Source: a virus
Strand: one strand, 5' to 3'
DNA: 64,000 nt
Virus record (IMG/VR): IMGVR_UViG_3300021963_000083
Span: 1-64,000 of that record
Shown: piece by piece, positions 14,484 to 21,054 of the stretch
Layout: the number at the start of each line of letters is the position of its first letter
Numbering within the stretch: the first letter of the stretch is position 1
The notes under the pieces: model-generated
What the model was told of the DNA's origin: nothing
The model's database searches: none
What the model saw: only the letters and a program-made list of their open reading frames with translations
Position numbers and translations under genes: made by a program

Positions 14484-15455
14484 ATGGCACTACCAACGAG
14501 CACAATCAGCATGTCTCAGGTTAATACAGAACTGGGCCGTAGTGCTACTGCTTCTATAAATCTAAATGAATCGGCTGTGCGCTCGTTGGCAGGTGTTGCC
14601 TCGGGGGCTATTTCTATGAATAACCTTCGAGGTAAGTCCGCGGCACCAGCTACATATACAGCATCTTACTTAATTGTTGCTGGTGGTGGTGGCGGTGGTA
14701 CGTGGCAAGGGGGCGGAGGTGGAGCAGGCGGTCTAAGGTCTGGCTCTACTACATTAAATAGAAATACAGTGTACACAGTTACCGTCGGTGCTGGAGCTGC
14801 TCTAGTTACCAACAGTGCTGGTAATAACGGCTCTGGATCTTCTGCTTTAGGCGTCTCTACAACAGGCGGCGGTGGCGGCGGCTATGGAGGCGGCGCTGCA
14901 GGAAAAAATGGTGGTTCCGGCGGCGGTGGCGGTGGATATAATTATGTTGCCAGTACTAATGGCAGTGGAATAAGTGGTGAAGGTACATATGGCGGAACCG
15001 GTAGCGATGCTGATAGCGGTGGCGTTTACGGTGGCGGCGGGGGCGGCGGTAGCTTATATCCTGGACAAGGTGGTTCTGACTTTGCCGGAGGTGATGGCGG
15101 TAGTGGTTCAACATCAAGTATTACCGGCTCATCTATAGTATATGCCGGTGGTGGTGGTGGAAGTAGTTATGGTACTAGCTCACCAGGAAATGGTGGAGAT
15201 GGTGGAGGCGGATCAGCAGGCACAAACTTTGTAGCTGGGCAACCTGGGTTTACAAACAGAGGCGGCGGCGGTGGCGGTGGATTTAATGCCGGAGGTGGTT
15301 CGACTAACGCTGGTGGCGCAGGAGGTTCTGGCGTAGTTATTATTTCAGTACCAACATCATCCTACACGGGAACTACAACCGGATCACCAGTAATCACAAC
15401 AAGTGGTGCAAATACTATTCTTAAATTTAATTCATCAGGAAGTTACACAGCGTGA
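14484..15455 (+). CDS. Second glycine-rich tail protein (323 aa)
   Basis: The N-terminus MALPTSTISMSQVNTELGRS with a SLAGVASGAISMNNLRGKS segment is a short attachment module seen in several phage fibre tips. The rest is a glycine-rich domain (YLIVAGGGGGGTWQGGGGGA, many GGGGGG runs), ending GVVIISVPTSSYTGTTTGSP. The last 60 residues are clearly related to the end of the product at 8772, so the two fibres probably arose by module exchange. It is the last gene of the fibre cassette. Confidence 0.75.
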   Translation: MALPTSTISMSQVNTELGRSATASINLNESAVRSLAGVASGAISMNNLRGKSAAPATYTASYLIVAGGGGGGTWQGGGGGAGGLRSGSTTLNRNTVYTVTVGAGAALVTNSAGNNGSGSSALGVSTTGGGGGGYGGGAAGKNGGSGGGGGGYNYVASTNGSGISGEGTYGGTGSDADSGGVYGGGGGGGSLYPGQGGSDFAGGDGGSGSTSSITGSSIVYAGGGGGSSYGTSSPGNGGDGGGGSAGTNFVAGQPGFTNRGGGGGGGFNAGGGSTNAGGAGGSGVVIISVPTSSYTGTTTGSPVITTSGANTILKFNSSGSYTA

Positions 15456-15498
15456 ATCATTTCACAAAAGCTATAAACAGGCCTTTTTAAAAAATGTC

Positions 15499-15527
15499 TT
15501 GACTTTCGATCTATTTTGCATTATATT
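15499..15527 (+). promoter_or_regulatory. Promoter of the first tRNA cluster
   Basis: TTGACT (15499-15504), 17 bp, TATATT (15522-15527), 13 bases before the tRNA-Leu. Confidence 0.75.
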
Positions 15528-15540
15528 GATAATAACAAAT

Positions 15541-15623
15541 GAGGGCGTGGCGAAATGGTAGACGCAAGAGACTTAAAATCTCTCGGTTCATCCGTGCGGG
15601 TTCGAGTCCCGCCGCCCTTACCA
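15541..15623 (+). tRNA. tRNA-Leu (anticodon TAA)
   Basis: The acceptor GAGGGCG pairs with CGCCCTT, followed by A and encoded CCA. The anticodon stem is GAGA/TCTC-like with loop TTAAA centre, giving TAA. The variable arm is long as usual for leucine tRNAs (CGGTTCATCCG), and the T-loop is TTCGAGT. It decodes UUA and UUG, which suit this AT-rich phage. Confidence 0.9.
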
Positions 15624-15624
15624 T

Positions 15625-15715
15625 AGTCCTATAGCTTAAAGGTAGAGCGGTCGGATTTATATCCCGAAGCCCAGATTAGGGATCGGTCTCGGTTCGAATC
15701 CGAGTAGGACTACCA
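15625..15715 (+). tRNA. tRNA with long variable arm, apparent anticodon TAT
   Basis: The acceptor AGTCCTA/TAGGACT plus ACCA, D-arm GCTTAAAGGTAGAGC and T-arm CTCGG-TTCGAAT-CCGAG are clear. The anticodon loop centres on TTTATAT, giving TAT (Ile, AUA codon), but base pair 31-39 is an A-C mismatch. The variable region is about 20 bases with its own CCC-AGATTA-GGG hairpin, as in class II tRNAs (Leu, Ser, Tyr), which does not fit isoleucine. The tRNA call is firm; the isotype is not. Confidence 0.75.
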
Positions 15716-15729
15716 GTTTTGGAGGAAGT

Positions 15730-15912
15730 ATGAAAGTAGTTATCACAAGTAGTTATCCTCTTCGGGATGGAAATATTACTTCTTATTACAGTTTTCCCGT
15801 ATACTCTACTGATATAGAGGAAACTCTGTGCAGACAGCTAGAGTTCCTTAAGCAGTATGATAAATTCTCTCTCGAAATGAAGATTACACAGGGATCTGAA
15901 AAAAGTTCTTGA
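15730..15912 (+). CDS. Small hypothetical protein (60 aa)
   Basis: The product starts MKVVITSSYPLRDGNITSYY and has an acidic middle (YSTDIEETLCRQLEFLKQY). A GGAGGAAG ribosome binding site precedes the ATG directly after the second tRNA. Its stop lies inside the -35 box of the next promoter. No family recognised. Confidence 0.6.
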   Translation: MKVVITSSYPLRDGNITSYYSFPVYSTDIEETLCRQLEFLKQYDKFSLEMKITQGSEKSS

Positions 15913-15937
15913 CATTATAGTATAACTTAGCTATAGT
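15909..15937 (+). promoter_or_regulatory. Sigma70 promoter
   Basis: TTGACA (15909-15914), 17 bp, TATAGT (15932-15937), then a leader of about 20 bases with AAAGGAAAG before the ATG at 15963. Confidence 0.8.
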
Positions 15938-15962
15938 ATGTTTTCAATGAAAGGAAAGCCCA

Positions 15963-16229
15963 ATGAACATCGAAGCTATTCGAAACCTGCTAAAAACAGA
16001 TTTAGTTACTGTAGTCTTTACCAAAAAGGACGGGACTAAGCGCGAGATGCATTGCACTACTATTTCTGAGTATCTCCCTGAGATAGCTCGTAGTATTACT
16101 AATATGCCACCAAAAGAAGATGTTGTAACTGTATGGGATCTAGAGCAGAACGCTTGGCGTTCATTCTTGCTCGATTCTATCGTATCTATTGAGACGGATG
16201 ATTTTAAATATGTGGTTGAACGCGCGTAA
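15963..16229 (+). CDS. DUF2693-like small protein (88 aa)
   Basis: The product contains VTVVFTKKDGTKREMHCT and, near the end, VVTVWDLEQNAWRSFLLDSI. I know this SH3-like pattern (FTK.DG..R.M.CT ... VWD.E...WRSFR.DSI) from T4-like and marine phages, usually labelled DUF2693. The function is unknown; the fold suggests a small binding module. It has its own promoter and ribosome binding site and overlaps the following gene. Confidence 0.7.
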   Translation: MNIEAIRNLLKTDLVTVVFTKKDGTKREMHCTTISEYLPEIARSITNMPPKEDVVTVWDLEQNAWRSFLLDSIVSIETDDFKYVVERA

Positions 16230-16638
16230 GGCAATTCTAGCGTCTAGTGAACACTCGTCGATTTACATTGGCTGTGACTCCTTACGTATCCCTAAAAAGA
16301 ATAAGGCTCTGTACTCTACAGTAGTAGTTCTACACATGGACTCAAAGCATGGATGTAAGATTTTCCATAATCAGATAACTGTTCCAGACTATGGTCAGAT
16401 GCGTCCACGACTTCTTATGGAAGTGCAATACGCTCTTGAGGCTTTCTACGCTATCGAAGATATAGTAGGAAATCGACGTCTAGAGGTTCATCTAGATGTT
16501 AACCCGGATCCTCGCCATGCAAGTAACGTAGTTACTAGTGAAGCACTAGGGTGGGTTAGAGGACTAGGTATTCAGGCTAGAATTAAGCCAGATAGTTTCG
16601 CTGCTACTACAGCGGCCGACCATTTCGTAAGACACTAG
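16210..16638 (+). CDS. RNase-H-like protein of the YkuK/DUF458 family (about 142 aa)
   Basis: The visible pattern is SSIYIGCDSLRIPKKNKALY, then YSTVVVLHM, EVHLDVNPDPRHASN and a KPDSFAATTAADHFV end. The D of IGCDS, the D of HLDVNP and the terminal D/H match the acidic positions of DUF458, a predicted RNase-H-fold family related to B. subtilis YkuK. Nuclease activity on RNA or DNA is inferred. The start is uncertain: ATG at 16210 is used; ATG at 16198 is possible. Both overlap the previous gene. The last base of its TAG is the first base of a tRNA. Confidence 0.75.
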   Translation: MWLNARKAILASSEHSSIYIGCDSLRIPKKNKALYSTVVVLHMDSKHGCKIFHNQITVPDYGQMRPRLLMEVQYALEAFYAIEDIVGNRRLEVHLDVNPDPRHASNVVTSEALGWVRGLGIQARIKPDSFAATTAADHFVRH

Positions 16639-16714
16639 GTCCCGTAGCTCAGCTGGATAGAGCACGAGCCTTCTAAGCTTGGGGTCACAGGTTCGAATCC
16701 TGTCGGGATCACCA
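16638..16714 (+). tRNA. tRNA-Arg (anticodon TCT)
   Basis: Acceptor GGTCCCG/CGGGATC, D-arm GCTCAGCTGGATAGAGC, anticodon stem CGAGC/GCTTG with loop CTTCTAA, T-loop TTCGAAT, encoded CCA. It reads AGA/AGG. The first base is shared with the TAG of the preceding gene. Confidence 0.93.
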
Positions 16715-16724
16715 TTTCTAATAT

Positions 16725-16799
16725 TCCCTGATGGCGCAGCGGTAGCGCAGTTGACTGTTAATCAATTGGTCGGAGGTTCGAATCCTTCTCAGGGAGCCA
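16725..16799 (+). tRNA. tRNA-Asn (anticodon GTT)
   Basis: Acceptor TCCCTGA/TCAGGGA with G and encoded CCA, D-arm GCGCAGCGGTAGCGC, anticodon stem GTTGA/TCAAT with loop CTGTTAA, T-arm GGAGG-TTCGAAT-CCTTC. Confidence 0.93.
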
Positions 16800-16807
16800 G
16801 GACATTT

Positions 16808-16978
16808 ATGATTGAATATGCACTTTTAGGGTACGCCCTTACAATTCTTATATTTTTTGGTTGGGTAATAAAGGATGCCAAAAGGTACTCTCCTTCATTC
16901 ATCCTAGCTGTTACCTTATTTAGCTTATTTTGGCCAATAGTTTTGGTCATATATTTGCTAGATAACAAAGAAGCCTAG
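16808..16978 (+). CDS. Small membrane protein between tRNAs (56 aa)
   Basis: The product starts MIEYALLGYALTILIFFGWV and has a second hydrophobic stretch FILAVTLFSLFWPIVLVIYL, so two membrane segments joined by a basic loop (KDAKRYSPS). It lies between tRNA-Asn and tRNA-Met with only a few bases on each side. There is no clear ribosome binding site. Function unknown. Confidence 0.55.
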   Translation: MIEYALLGYALTILIFFGWVIKDAKRYSPSFILAVTLFSLFWPIVLVIYLLDNKEA

Positions 16979-16979
16979 T

Positions 16980-17055
16980 ACTCCTGTAGCTCAATGGTTA
17001 GAGCTGACCGCTCATAACGGTTAGGTTAGGGGTTCGAGTCCCTTCGGGAGTACCA
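16980..17055 (+). tRNA. tRNA-Met (anticodon CAT)
   Basis: Acceptor ACTCCTG/CGGGAGT, D-arm GCTCAATGGTTAGAGC, anticodon loop CTCATAA flanked by ACCG/CGGT, T-loop TTCGAGT, encoded CCA. The first acceptor pair A-T is intact, so it is not a typical initiator. It could also be tRNA-Ile2 with lysidine-modified CAT. Confidence 0.9.
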
Positions 17056-17074
17056 TTATTTTCATTACTATTAT

Positions 17075-17150
<76 letters not shown>

Positions 17151-17183
17151 GTAACAATAAATAGCTAGTTATATACTAACTCT

Positions 17184-17257
17184 TGCCCCTTCCTCTAATG
17201 GTAAGAGAGCGGACTTTGAATCCGTCAATTTAGGTTCGAGTCCTAGAGGGGCATCCA
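17184..17257 (+). tRNA. tRNA-Gln (anticodon TTG)
   Basis: Acceptor TGCCCCT/AGGGGCA, discriminator T, encoded CCA, D-arm CCTCTAATGGTAAGAGA, anticodon stem CGGA/TCCG with loop CTTTGAA, T-arm TAGG-TTCGAGT-CCTA. The acceptor resembles proteobacterial tRNA-Gln. Confidence 0.92.
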
Positions 17258-17278
17258 AAAAGAAAGGAGAACTAATAT

Positions 17279-17494
17279 ATGTGGCGTCTATGGTGTAAAG
17301 CACTTGGTCAAAAGGCTACAGAATGTAATAAAGAGTCAGATAGAGTAGCTATTATACGCACTATAATTCTAGTCGCATATATGATTGCTAACGCCTTCAT
17401 CGTGGCGGGTGTCATTAGACACTGGAACGATGGTAATAATACAGCCGAACTTCAGATTGAAGTAGAAGTTCAAGAAAAACAATTCATGCCGTAA
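17279..17494 (+). CDS. Small conserved membrane protein (71 aa)
   Basis: The product starts MWRLWCKALGQKATECNKES and has one membrane helix IIRTIILVAYMIANAFIVAG followed by an acidic soluble tail. Very similar proteins occur in cyanophages and other T4-like marine phages with no assigned role. AAAGGAG lies 8-10 bases before the ATG. It starts 21 bases after the tRNA-Gln. Confidence 0.65.
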   Translation: MWRLWCKALGQKATECNKESDRVAIIRTIILVAYMIANAFIVAGVIRHWNDGNNTAELQIEVEVQEKQFMP

Positions 17495-17529
17495 GGGTGA
17501 ATAAATAATCTCGCTTAAGGAGGAGATAT

Positions 17530-17967
17530 ATGATGAATAATGATTTTGCACGTTTCTTTGTTGGGTACGACAAAGTACTAGATAAACTAACTAATATTGC
17601 GGATCAATCCGCCAGACTAATACAGAATTATCCACCGTTTAATCTTAAAAAAGTCGATGAGAATAAGTACGCTATCGAGATAGCTCTAGCTGGCTTTAGT
17701 AAAGAAGATGTTCAGATTGAAATAGATGGCTCAAAGTTAGTTATTACAGGGAACGTAGAATCTAAAGATGCGGAAGATACTTTTGTGTTTAAGGGAATCT
17801 CTAATAAGCCGTTTACCCGAGAGTTTACACTAGCAGACAATGTTGAAGTTCAGGGAGCTGAATTTATTAATGGTATGCTAATAATTGCACTCACCACTAT
17901 AACGCCACAATCTAATAAGAAAAAGATTAATATTAAAGAAGCAGCCAAAGCTAAAACCGTGTCTTAA
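17530..17967 (+). CDS. Small heat-shock protein (Hsp20 / alpha-crystallin family)
   Basis: The 145-residue product has the alpha-crystallin domain at about residues 38-125: PPFNLKKVDENKYAIEIALAG, then FSKEDVQIEIDGSKLVITG and the beta strands to NGMLIIALTT. The C-terminal IxI-like element is weak (KKINIKEAA). Family members are ATP-independent holdases. Phage copies are common in cyanophages, where they may protect scaffold or capsid proteins; that role is not shown here. AAGGAGGAG precedes two ATGs; the first is used. Confidence 0.9.
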   Translation: MMNNDFARFFVGYDKVLDKLTNIADQSARLIQNYPPFNLKKVDENKYAIEIALAGFSKEDVQIEIDGSKLVITGNVESKDAEDTFVFKGISNKPFTREFTLADNVEVQGAEFINGMLIIALTTITPQSNKKKINIKEAAKAKTVS

Positions 17968-17977
17968 AACTAGCCTT

Positions 17978-18021
17978 ATGTCAATTTTATTGTTGACATG
18001 TGTGCTGATTTTTGCTAGATT
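17978..18021 (+). promoter_or_regulatory. Promoter with its -35 box in a dyad
   Basis: TTGACA (17993-17998), 17 bp, TAGATT (18016-18021). The -35 box is the right arm of an inverted repeat ATGTCAA (17978-17984) / TTGACAT (17993-17999) with an 8-base spacer, which could be an operator or a weak hairpin after hsp20. Confidence 0.65.
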
Positions 18022-18046
18022 GTTAATCTAATTTGAAAGGAAGGTT

Positions 18047-18271
18047 ATGACTGAACCAAAACTAATGGAAATCTGGTGTGAAGGCGATCCCCGTCGCGAT
18101 TACACCGCCTGCCATCTTGGGTATGGAAAGGGAACCACACTAGCGGAAGCTTGTGAAGATTGGTCCTCACGAAATAACTACTTTAAAGAGCACTATAATC
18201 CACACAATATGACGTATTGTGGGTGCAAAGTATTCGATAATGAATCGGATGCGAGGGAATTGTATAACTAA
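18047..18271 (+). CDS. Hypothetical protein (74 aa)
   Basis: The product starts MTEPKLMEIWCEGDPRRDYT and has four cysteines, including YCGC near the end, plus GKGTTLAEACEDWSSRN, which looks like a helix after a glycine turn. I recall similar unassigned phage proteins that combine EIWxEG and a C-terminal CxCKxFDxE.ARE; the family has no function. AAGGAAGG precedes the ATG. tRNA-Trp follows directly. Confidence 0.6.
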   Translation: MTEPKLMEIWCEGDPRRDYTACHLGYGKGTTLAEACEDWSSRNNYFKEHYNPHNMTYCGCKVFDNESDARELYN

Positions 18272-18274
18272 TGC

Positions 18275-18349
18275 GTCGGTGTAGTGAAATGGCTATCATT
18301 ACGGTCTCCAAAACCGTCGTTCTGGGTTCGAATCCCAGCACCTTCGCCA
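18275..18349 (+). tRNA. tRNA-Trp (anticodon CCA) with imperfect acceptor stem
   Basis: The anticodon arm ACGGT-CTCCAAA-ACCGT and T-arm CTGGG-TTCGAAT-CCCAG are perfect and CCA is encoded. The acceptor GTCGGTG/CACCTTC has mismatches at pairs 2-71 (T-T) and 3-70 (C-T). The D-stem is GTGA/TCAT. Confidence 0.85.
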
Positions 18350-18364
18350 GTTACTAAATCAAAG

Positions 18365-18408
18365 AAGGCATAGGTCAAAATATATCTTGACTTATGCCTT
18401 TTGTTTTT
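18365..18408 (+). terminator. Strong intrinsic terminator closing the tRNA region
   Basis: Left arm AAGGCATAGGTCAA (18365-18378), 8-base loop, right arm TTGACTTATGCCTT (18387-18400), 14 bp with one G-U, then TTGTTTTT. The right arm also supplies the next promoter's -35 box. Confidence 0.85.
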
Positions 18409-18415
18409 ATATAAT
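18387..18415 (+). promoter_or_regulatory. Promoter nested in the preceding terminator
   Basis: TTGACT (18387-18392), 17 bp, TATAAT (18410-18415). The -35 box is the start of the terminator's right arm and the spacer contains its U-tract. Confidence 0.8.
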
Positions 18416-18469
18416 TATGAAATCGACGAACAAATAGTCGATATTATTTATTCAAAAAGGAGAATTATT

Positions 18470-18820
18470 TTGGCGTGGGATGACGACAAGAAGGCTCAAG
18501 CGATCGGCATGTACGAAGACCGCGAGCCTACACCTGAGAACTCGATGGACATTGTATCGGAAATTGCTGATGAACTTGGCGAAAGTCCGAACGGCGTCCG
18601 TATGATTCTTAGCAAAGCTGGTGTCTACATTAAGAAAGAAGCTGCAGCGGGTGCTGCAAAATCTAAGACTACTAAGACCGCCTCAACACGAGTTAGCAAG
18701 GAAGATGCTCAGGCTCAACTTATCGCAGCTATCGAAGCCGCTGGTAAGGAAGTAGACTCTGACATTATCTCAAAGCTAACTGGTAAGGCCGCAGTTTATT
18801 TTGCTGGTCTATTCGCCTAA
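18470..18820 (+). CDS. Probable helix-turn-helix protein (116 aa)
   Basis: The start is TTG at 18470 with AAAGGAG (18456-18462) upstream; the frame is open further, but that part holds the promoter. The product begins MAWDDDKKAQAIGMYEDREP, continues MDIVSEIADELGESPNGVRM (helix-turn-helix-like), then ILSKAGVYIKK, an Ala/Lys-rich linker and a helical end. Related proteins occur in marine phages. It resembles the repeats of the larger HTH protein at 21812 (ADELxxSxxxVRxxLxxxG), so both may read similar DNA sites. Very probably early and regulatory. Confidence 0.65.
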   Translation: MAWDDDKKAQAIGMYEDREPTPENSMDIVSEIADELGESPNGVRMILSKAGVYIKKEAAAGAAKSKTTKTASTRVSKEDAQAQLIAAIEAAGKEVDSDIISKLTGKAAVYFAGLFA

Positions 18821-18829
18821 CTCATCGGT

Positions 18830-18851
18830 GCCAGCCCTTAAACGGGCTGGC
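18830..18851 (+). other. GC-rich hairpin between genes
   Basis: GCCAGCCC-TTAAAC-GGGCTGGC, 8 bp, followed by GCTCGCG rather than a U-tract. It may be a weak terminator or an RNA stability element after the HTH gene. Confidence 0.45.
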
Positions 18852-18892
18852 GCTCGCGTCTGCAAGTATGCCAACCTGCTGACAAGAGAAAT

Positions 18893-19165
18893 ATGACAAA
18901 AGACGAATTAATTACCACAGTAAGAGAATTCGGGGACGCAACAATAACTTACAGAAGCCTTGAGTCGAAGAAGTTAAAATATAATGTATGCACCCTTGAC
19001 TACTCTAATGAGTACATTCAAACAAAATCAAATAGAGCGAAAGAAACAGACGATACTGTTTTACTTTTCTGTTGGGATGCAGATTCCTTCAGATTAATTC
19101 GGCCCAGTAGTGTAACTAGTGTTGTTCCACTGTCTGCCTCGCTCAAGGGAAGGGCCAATGGATGA
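18893..19165 (+). CDS. Conserved phage protein (90 aa)
   Basis: The product contains KDELITTVREFGDATITYRS and ends with VLLFCWDADSFRLIRPSSVTSVVPLSA. The end pattern (W.TDSFR.L.P..V.SV.PL) is one I know from T4-like marine phages and may be an SH3-like fold related to the DUF2693-like protein at 15963. Function unknown. It overlaps the following PC4 gene by eight bases. Confidence 0.6.
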   Translation: MTKDELITTVREFGDATITYRSLESKKLKYNVCTLDYSNEYIQTKSNRAKETDDTVLLFCWDADSFRLIRPSSVTSVVPLSASLKGRANG

Positions 19166-19445
19166 TGATGAGGAAATTTATTCTCGCATAATCCATGCCA
19201 CCGACGATTTCCAAGTAAGACTTACAATCAATAGATTTAGGGGCGTAGAATATATGCACTTACGTAAGTATTACTTGGACTTCTCAGAAGAATGGATGCC
19301 CACCAAAGATGGTGTAGCTATGCCACTAGACTTGAATAACTCTAAGGAGCTATTTATCGGCTTAGTCGAAATCTTGTCTTTAGCTGAGTCTAAAGATGTG
19401 ATAGTCTCTAATTTCAGTGAACTTCTACAGGATATTTATCAATGA
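19158..19445 (+). CDS. PC4-like ssDNA-binding transcription cofactor (95 aa)
   Basis: The product has the PC4 core: FQVRLTINRFRGVEYMHLRK, then YYLDFSEEWMPTKDGVAMPL and a C-terminal helix ELFIGLVEILSLAES. PC4-type proteins form dimers with curved beta sheets that bind single-stranded DNA. Phage copies (for example T5 p5.11) are thought to act in replication or transcription. The ATG at 19158 starts MDDDEEIYS and has GGAAGGG upstream; it overlaps the previous gene. The split ligase gene follows with a four-base overlap. Confidence 0.88.
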   Translation: MDDDEEIYSRIIHATDDFQVRLTINRFRGVEYMHLRKYYLDFSEEWMPTKDGVAMPLDLNNSKELFIGLVEILSLAESKDVIVSNFSELLQDIYQ

Positions 19446-20386
19446 AACTCTTTCTAGATTACGCGAGTTCTAAATACTACGCTGGTGATCCTATCATTAG
19501 CGATGAGGAATTTGATAAACTAGCGGAGTATCATGGCTATGAGAGCGTGGGTGCTCCGGTCACTGGTGATCGGATTGCTCACGCTTTTTCTATGTGGAGC
19601 CTACAGAAATGTTACGACGACGAGCCTAGGATTGAGCTTGGTGGAGCAATAGCTGCTACTCCCAAGCTAGATGGGGCTGCTGTTGCTAACTATTATGTTT
19701 ATGGTAGGCACGTACTATCACTAACTCGTGGCGATGGTAAAGAAGGACTAGATATTACTGATAAGATGCGAACTCTTGTTCCACAAGAGATTGCTTACAG
19801 TGAAGTAGAACTTCTACAGATTACCGGCGAAGTCGTTGCTCCTAAGAGCATTGATAACGCCCGTAACTATGCAGCAGGAGCCTTAAATCTAAAATCAGTG
19901 GATGAATTTAGAAATCGTGATGTAGTATTTATTGCATACGGAGTTACTCCTAATCAATATGATACTTGGACAGAGGAGATGGCTAAGCTAAGTCTTAGTT
20001 CAGAGTTCCGCACTGTATACACTACTCTACCAGATATTCTAGAGAAGTATCCACAAGATGGGATTGTATTCCGTCTAGATGAGTATGCCAAGTTTAATGA
20101 ACTTGGTTATACCGCAAAGCATCCTCGCGGTGCATTTGCTTTAAAAGAGCGCAAGGGTGGAGTTATCACTAAGCTGCTCGATGTAGAATGGCAGGTTGGC
20201 CGAAGTGGGGTGGTAAGTCCCGTTGCAATCTTAGAGCCTGTTATTATCGGTGAAGCCACGGTAGCCCGTGCTACACTACATAACATGAAATACATCCAAG
20301 AACTGGATCTAGAACTTGGATGCCTTGTGGAAGTTATACGCTCGGGAGAGATTATTCCACGAGTAGTAAGGAGAATTTATGAATAA
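19442..20386 (+). CDS. ligA: NAD-dependent DNA ligase, adenylation and OB part (LigA-N)
   Basis: This 314-residue protein covers only the catalytic half of an NAD-dependent ligase. It has domain Ia (YYAGDPIISDEEFDKL, about 12-27), the adenylation lysine K75 in PKLDG, the RGDG.EG loop (TRGDGKEG), DGIVFRLD, and an OB fold starting WQVGRSGVVSPVAILEP. It ends right after the OB fold, whereas bacterial LigA continues with a zinc finger, HhH and BRCT, found here as a separate gene at 21055. T5 splits its ligase in the same way. It should seal nicks only together with the second subunit. Confidence 0.92.
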   Translation: MKLFLDYASSKYYAGDPIISDEEFDKLAEYHGYESVGAPVTGDRIAHAFSMWSLQKCYDDEPRIELGGAIAATPKLDGAAVANYYVYGRHVLSLTRGDGKEGLDITDKMRTLVPQEIAYSEVELLQITGEVVAPKSIDNARNYAAGALNLKSVDEFRNRDVVFIAYGVTPNQYDTWTEEMAKLSLSSEFRTVYTTLPDILEKYPQDGIVFRLDEYAKFNELGYTAKHPRGAFALKERKGGVITKLLDVEWQVGRSGVVSPVAILEPVIIGEATVARATLHNMKYIQELDLELGCLVEVIRSGEIIPRVVRRIYE

Positions 20387-20624
20387 ACTATTAGTATTCA
20401 GTGCTAGTTGGTGTGCGCCTTGCAAGGCCATGAAACCAATGTTAGATGAATTAGATCAAGATCGGTTAGTAAGATACGATATTGATGAGGCTACGAATGA
20501 GCGCGCGCAATACGATGTACGCGCAGTACCGACTCTAATTTTAGTAAATGAAACAGGTGAAGAACTAGAGCGCTTGATTGGGTCTCAATCACTTAGCGCG
20601 ATACAAAAGCTGTTAGATGTCTAA
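20379..20624 (+). CDS. Thioredoxin-like protein (81 aa)
   Basis: A minimal thioredoxin fold with the active site W11-C12-A-P-C15 and the conserved cis-proline region VRAVPTLILVNETGEEL. At 81 residues it lacks the first strand and helix of standard thioredoxins, like phage glutaredoxin/thioredoxin hybrids such as T4 NrdC. It may reduce the ribonucleotide reductase coded at 35224, or serve polymerase processivity as host thioredoxin does for T7; both are inference. It overlaps ligA by eight bases and the next gene by eight. Confidence 0.9.
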   Translation: MNKLLVFSASWCAPCKAMKPMLDELDQDRLVRYDIDEATNERAQYDVRAVPTLILVNETGEELERLIGSQSLSAIQKLLDV

Positions 20625-20988
20625 AGGTATCTATAACGCTACTTACTTTAAGAACAATCCAGAGGAGTCAGCTCTCGAAGGAGTGCTCTATATTGTGGTT
20701 TTAGTTAATAAAATTACTAATAAAAGAGAGTGCGTTAAGATAGGGATTACCAAAGGTCGTAACTGGAAGGCAGCTATCAAAAGGTCTAGCGGCTTTATTG
20801 GTTATGATATTAGGATTCAAAAAATAGTTTCAGGAACTCTTGAGGAAGTATTTTACTTAGAGGACTACCTACACGAACTATGGGCAGACCACAGATATTA
20901 TGATAGTCATCGGTTCGGTGGACATACGGAATTATTTACTATTGACAAGTTATCTGATATACTTGCAAGCGTGCCAAATGAGCTTTAA
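20617..20988 (+). CDS. T5orf172 / GIY-YIG-superfamily protein (123 aa)
   Basis: The core GVLYIVVLVNKITNKRECVK with VKIGITKG, a basic helix (NWKAAIKRS), and a late acidic LEEVFYLEDYLHELW matches the T5orf172 (MUG113) branch of the GIY-YIG nuclease superfamily. In this branch the first tyrosines become LYI and KIGIT, and a conserved E (here about residue 74) may complete the site. Small free-standing members can be DNA nucleases or homing elements. It sits exactly between the two ligase halves, sharing the ligA message. Confidence 0.75.
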   Translation: MSKGIYNATYFKNNPEESALEGVLYIVVLVNKITNKRECVKIGITKGRNWKAAIKRSSGFIGYDIRIQKIVSGTLEEVFYLEDYLHELWADHRYYDSHRFGGHTELFTIDKLSDILASVPNEL

Positions 20989-20999
20989 AAAAATACTTC

Positions 21000-21028
21000 T
21001 TGACTTTGACCCCTATTATGAGTATAAT
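21000..21028 (+). promoter_or_regulatory. Promoter of the second ligase gene
   Basis: TTGACT (21000-21005), 17 bp, TATAAT (21023-21028), with a 20-base leader holding AGAGAGAT before the ATG at 21055. Confidence 0.85.
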
Positions 21029-21054
21029 GGCTTTATCAAGAGCAGAGAGATAAT

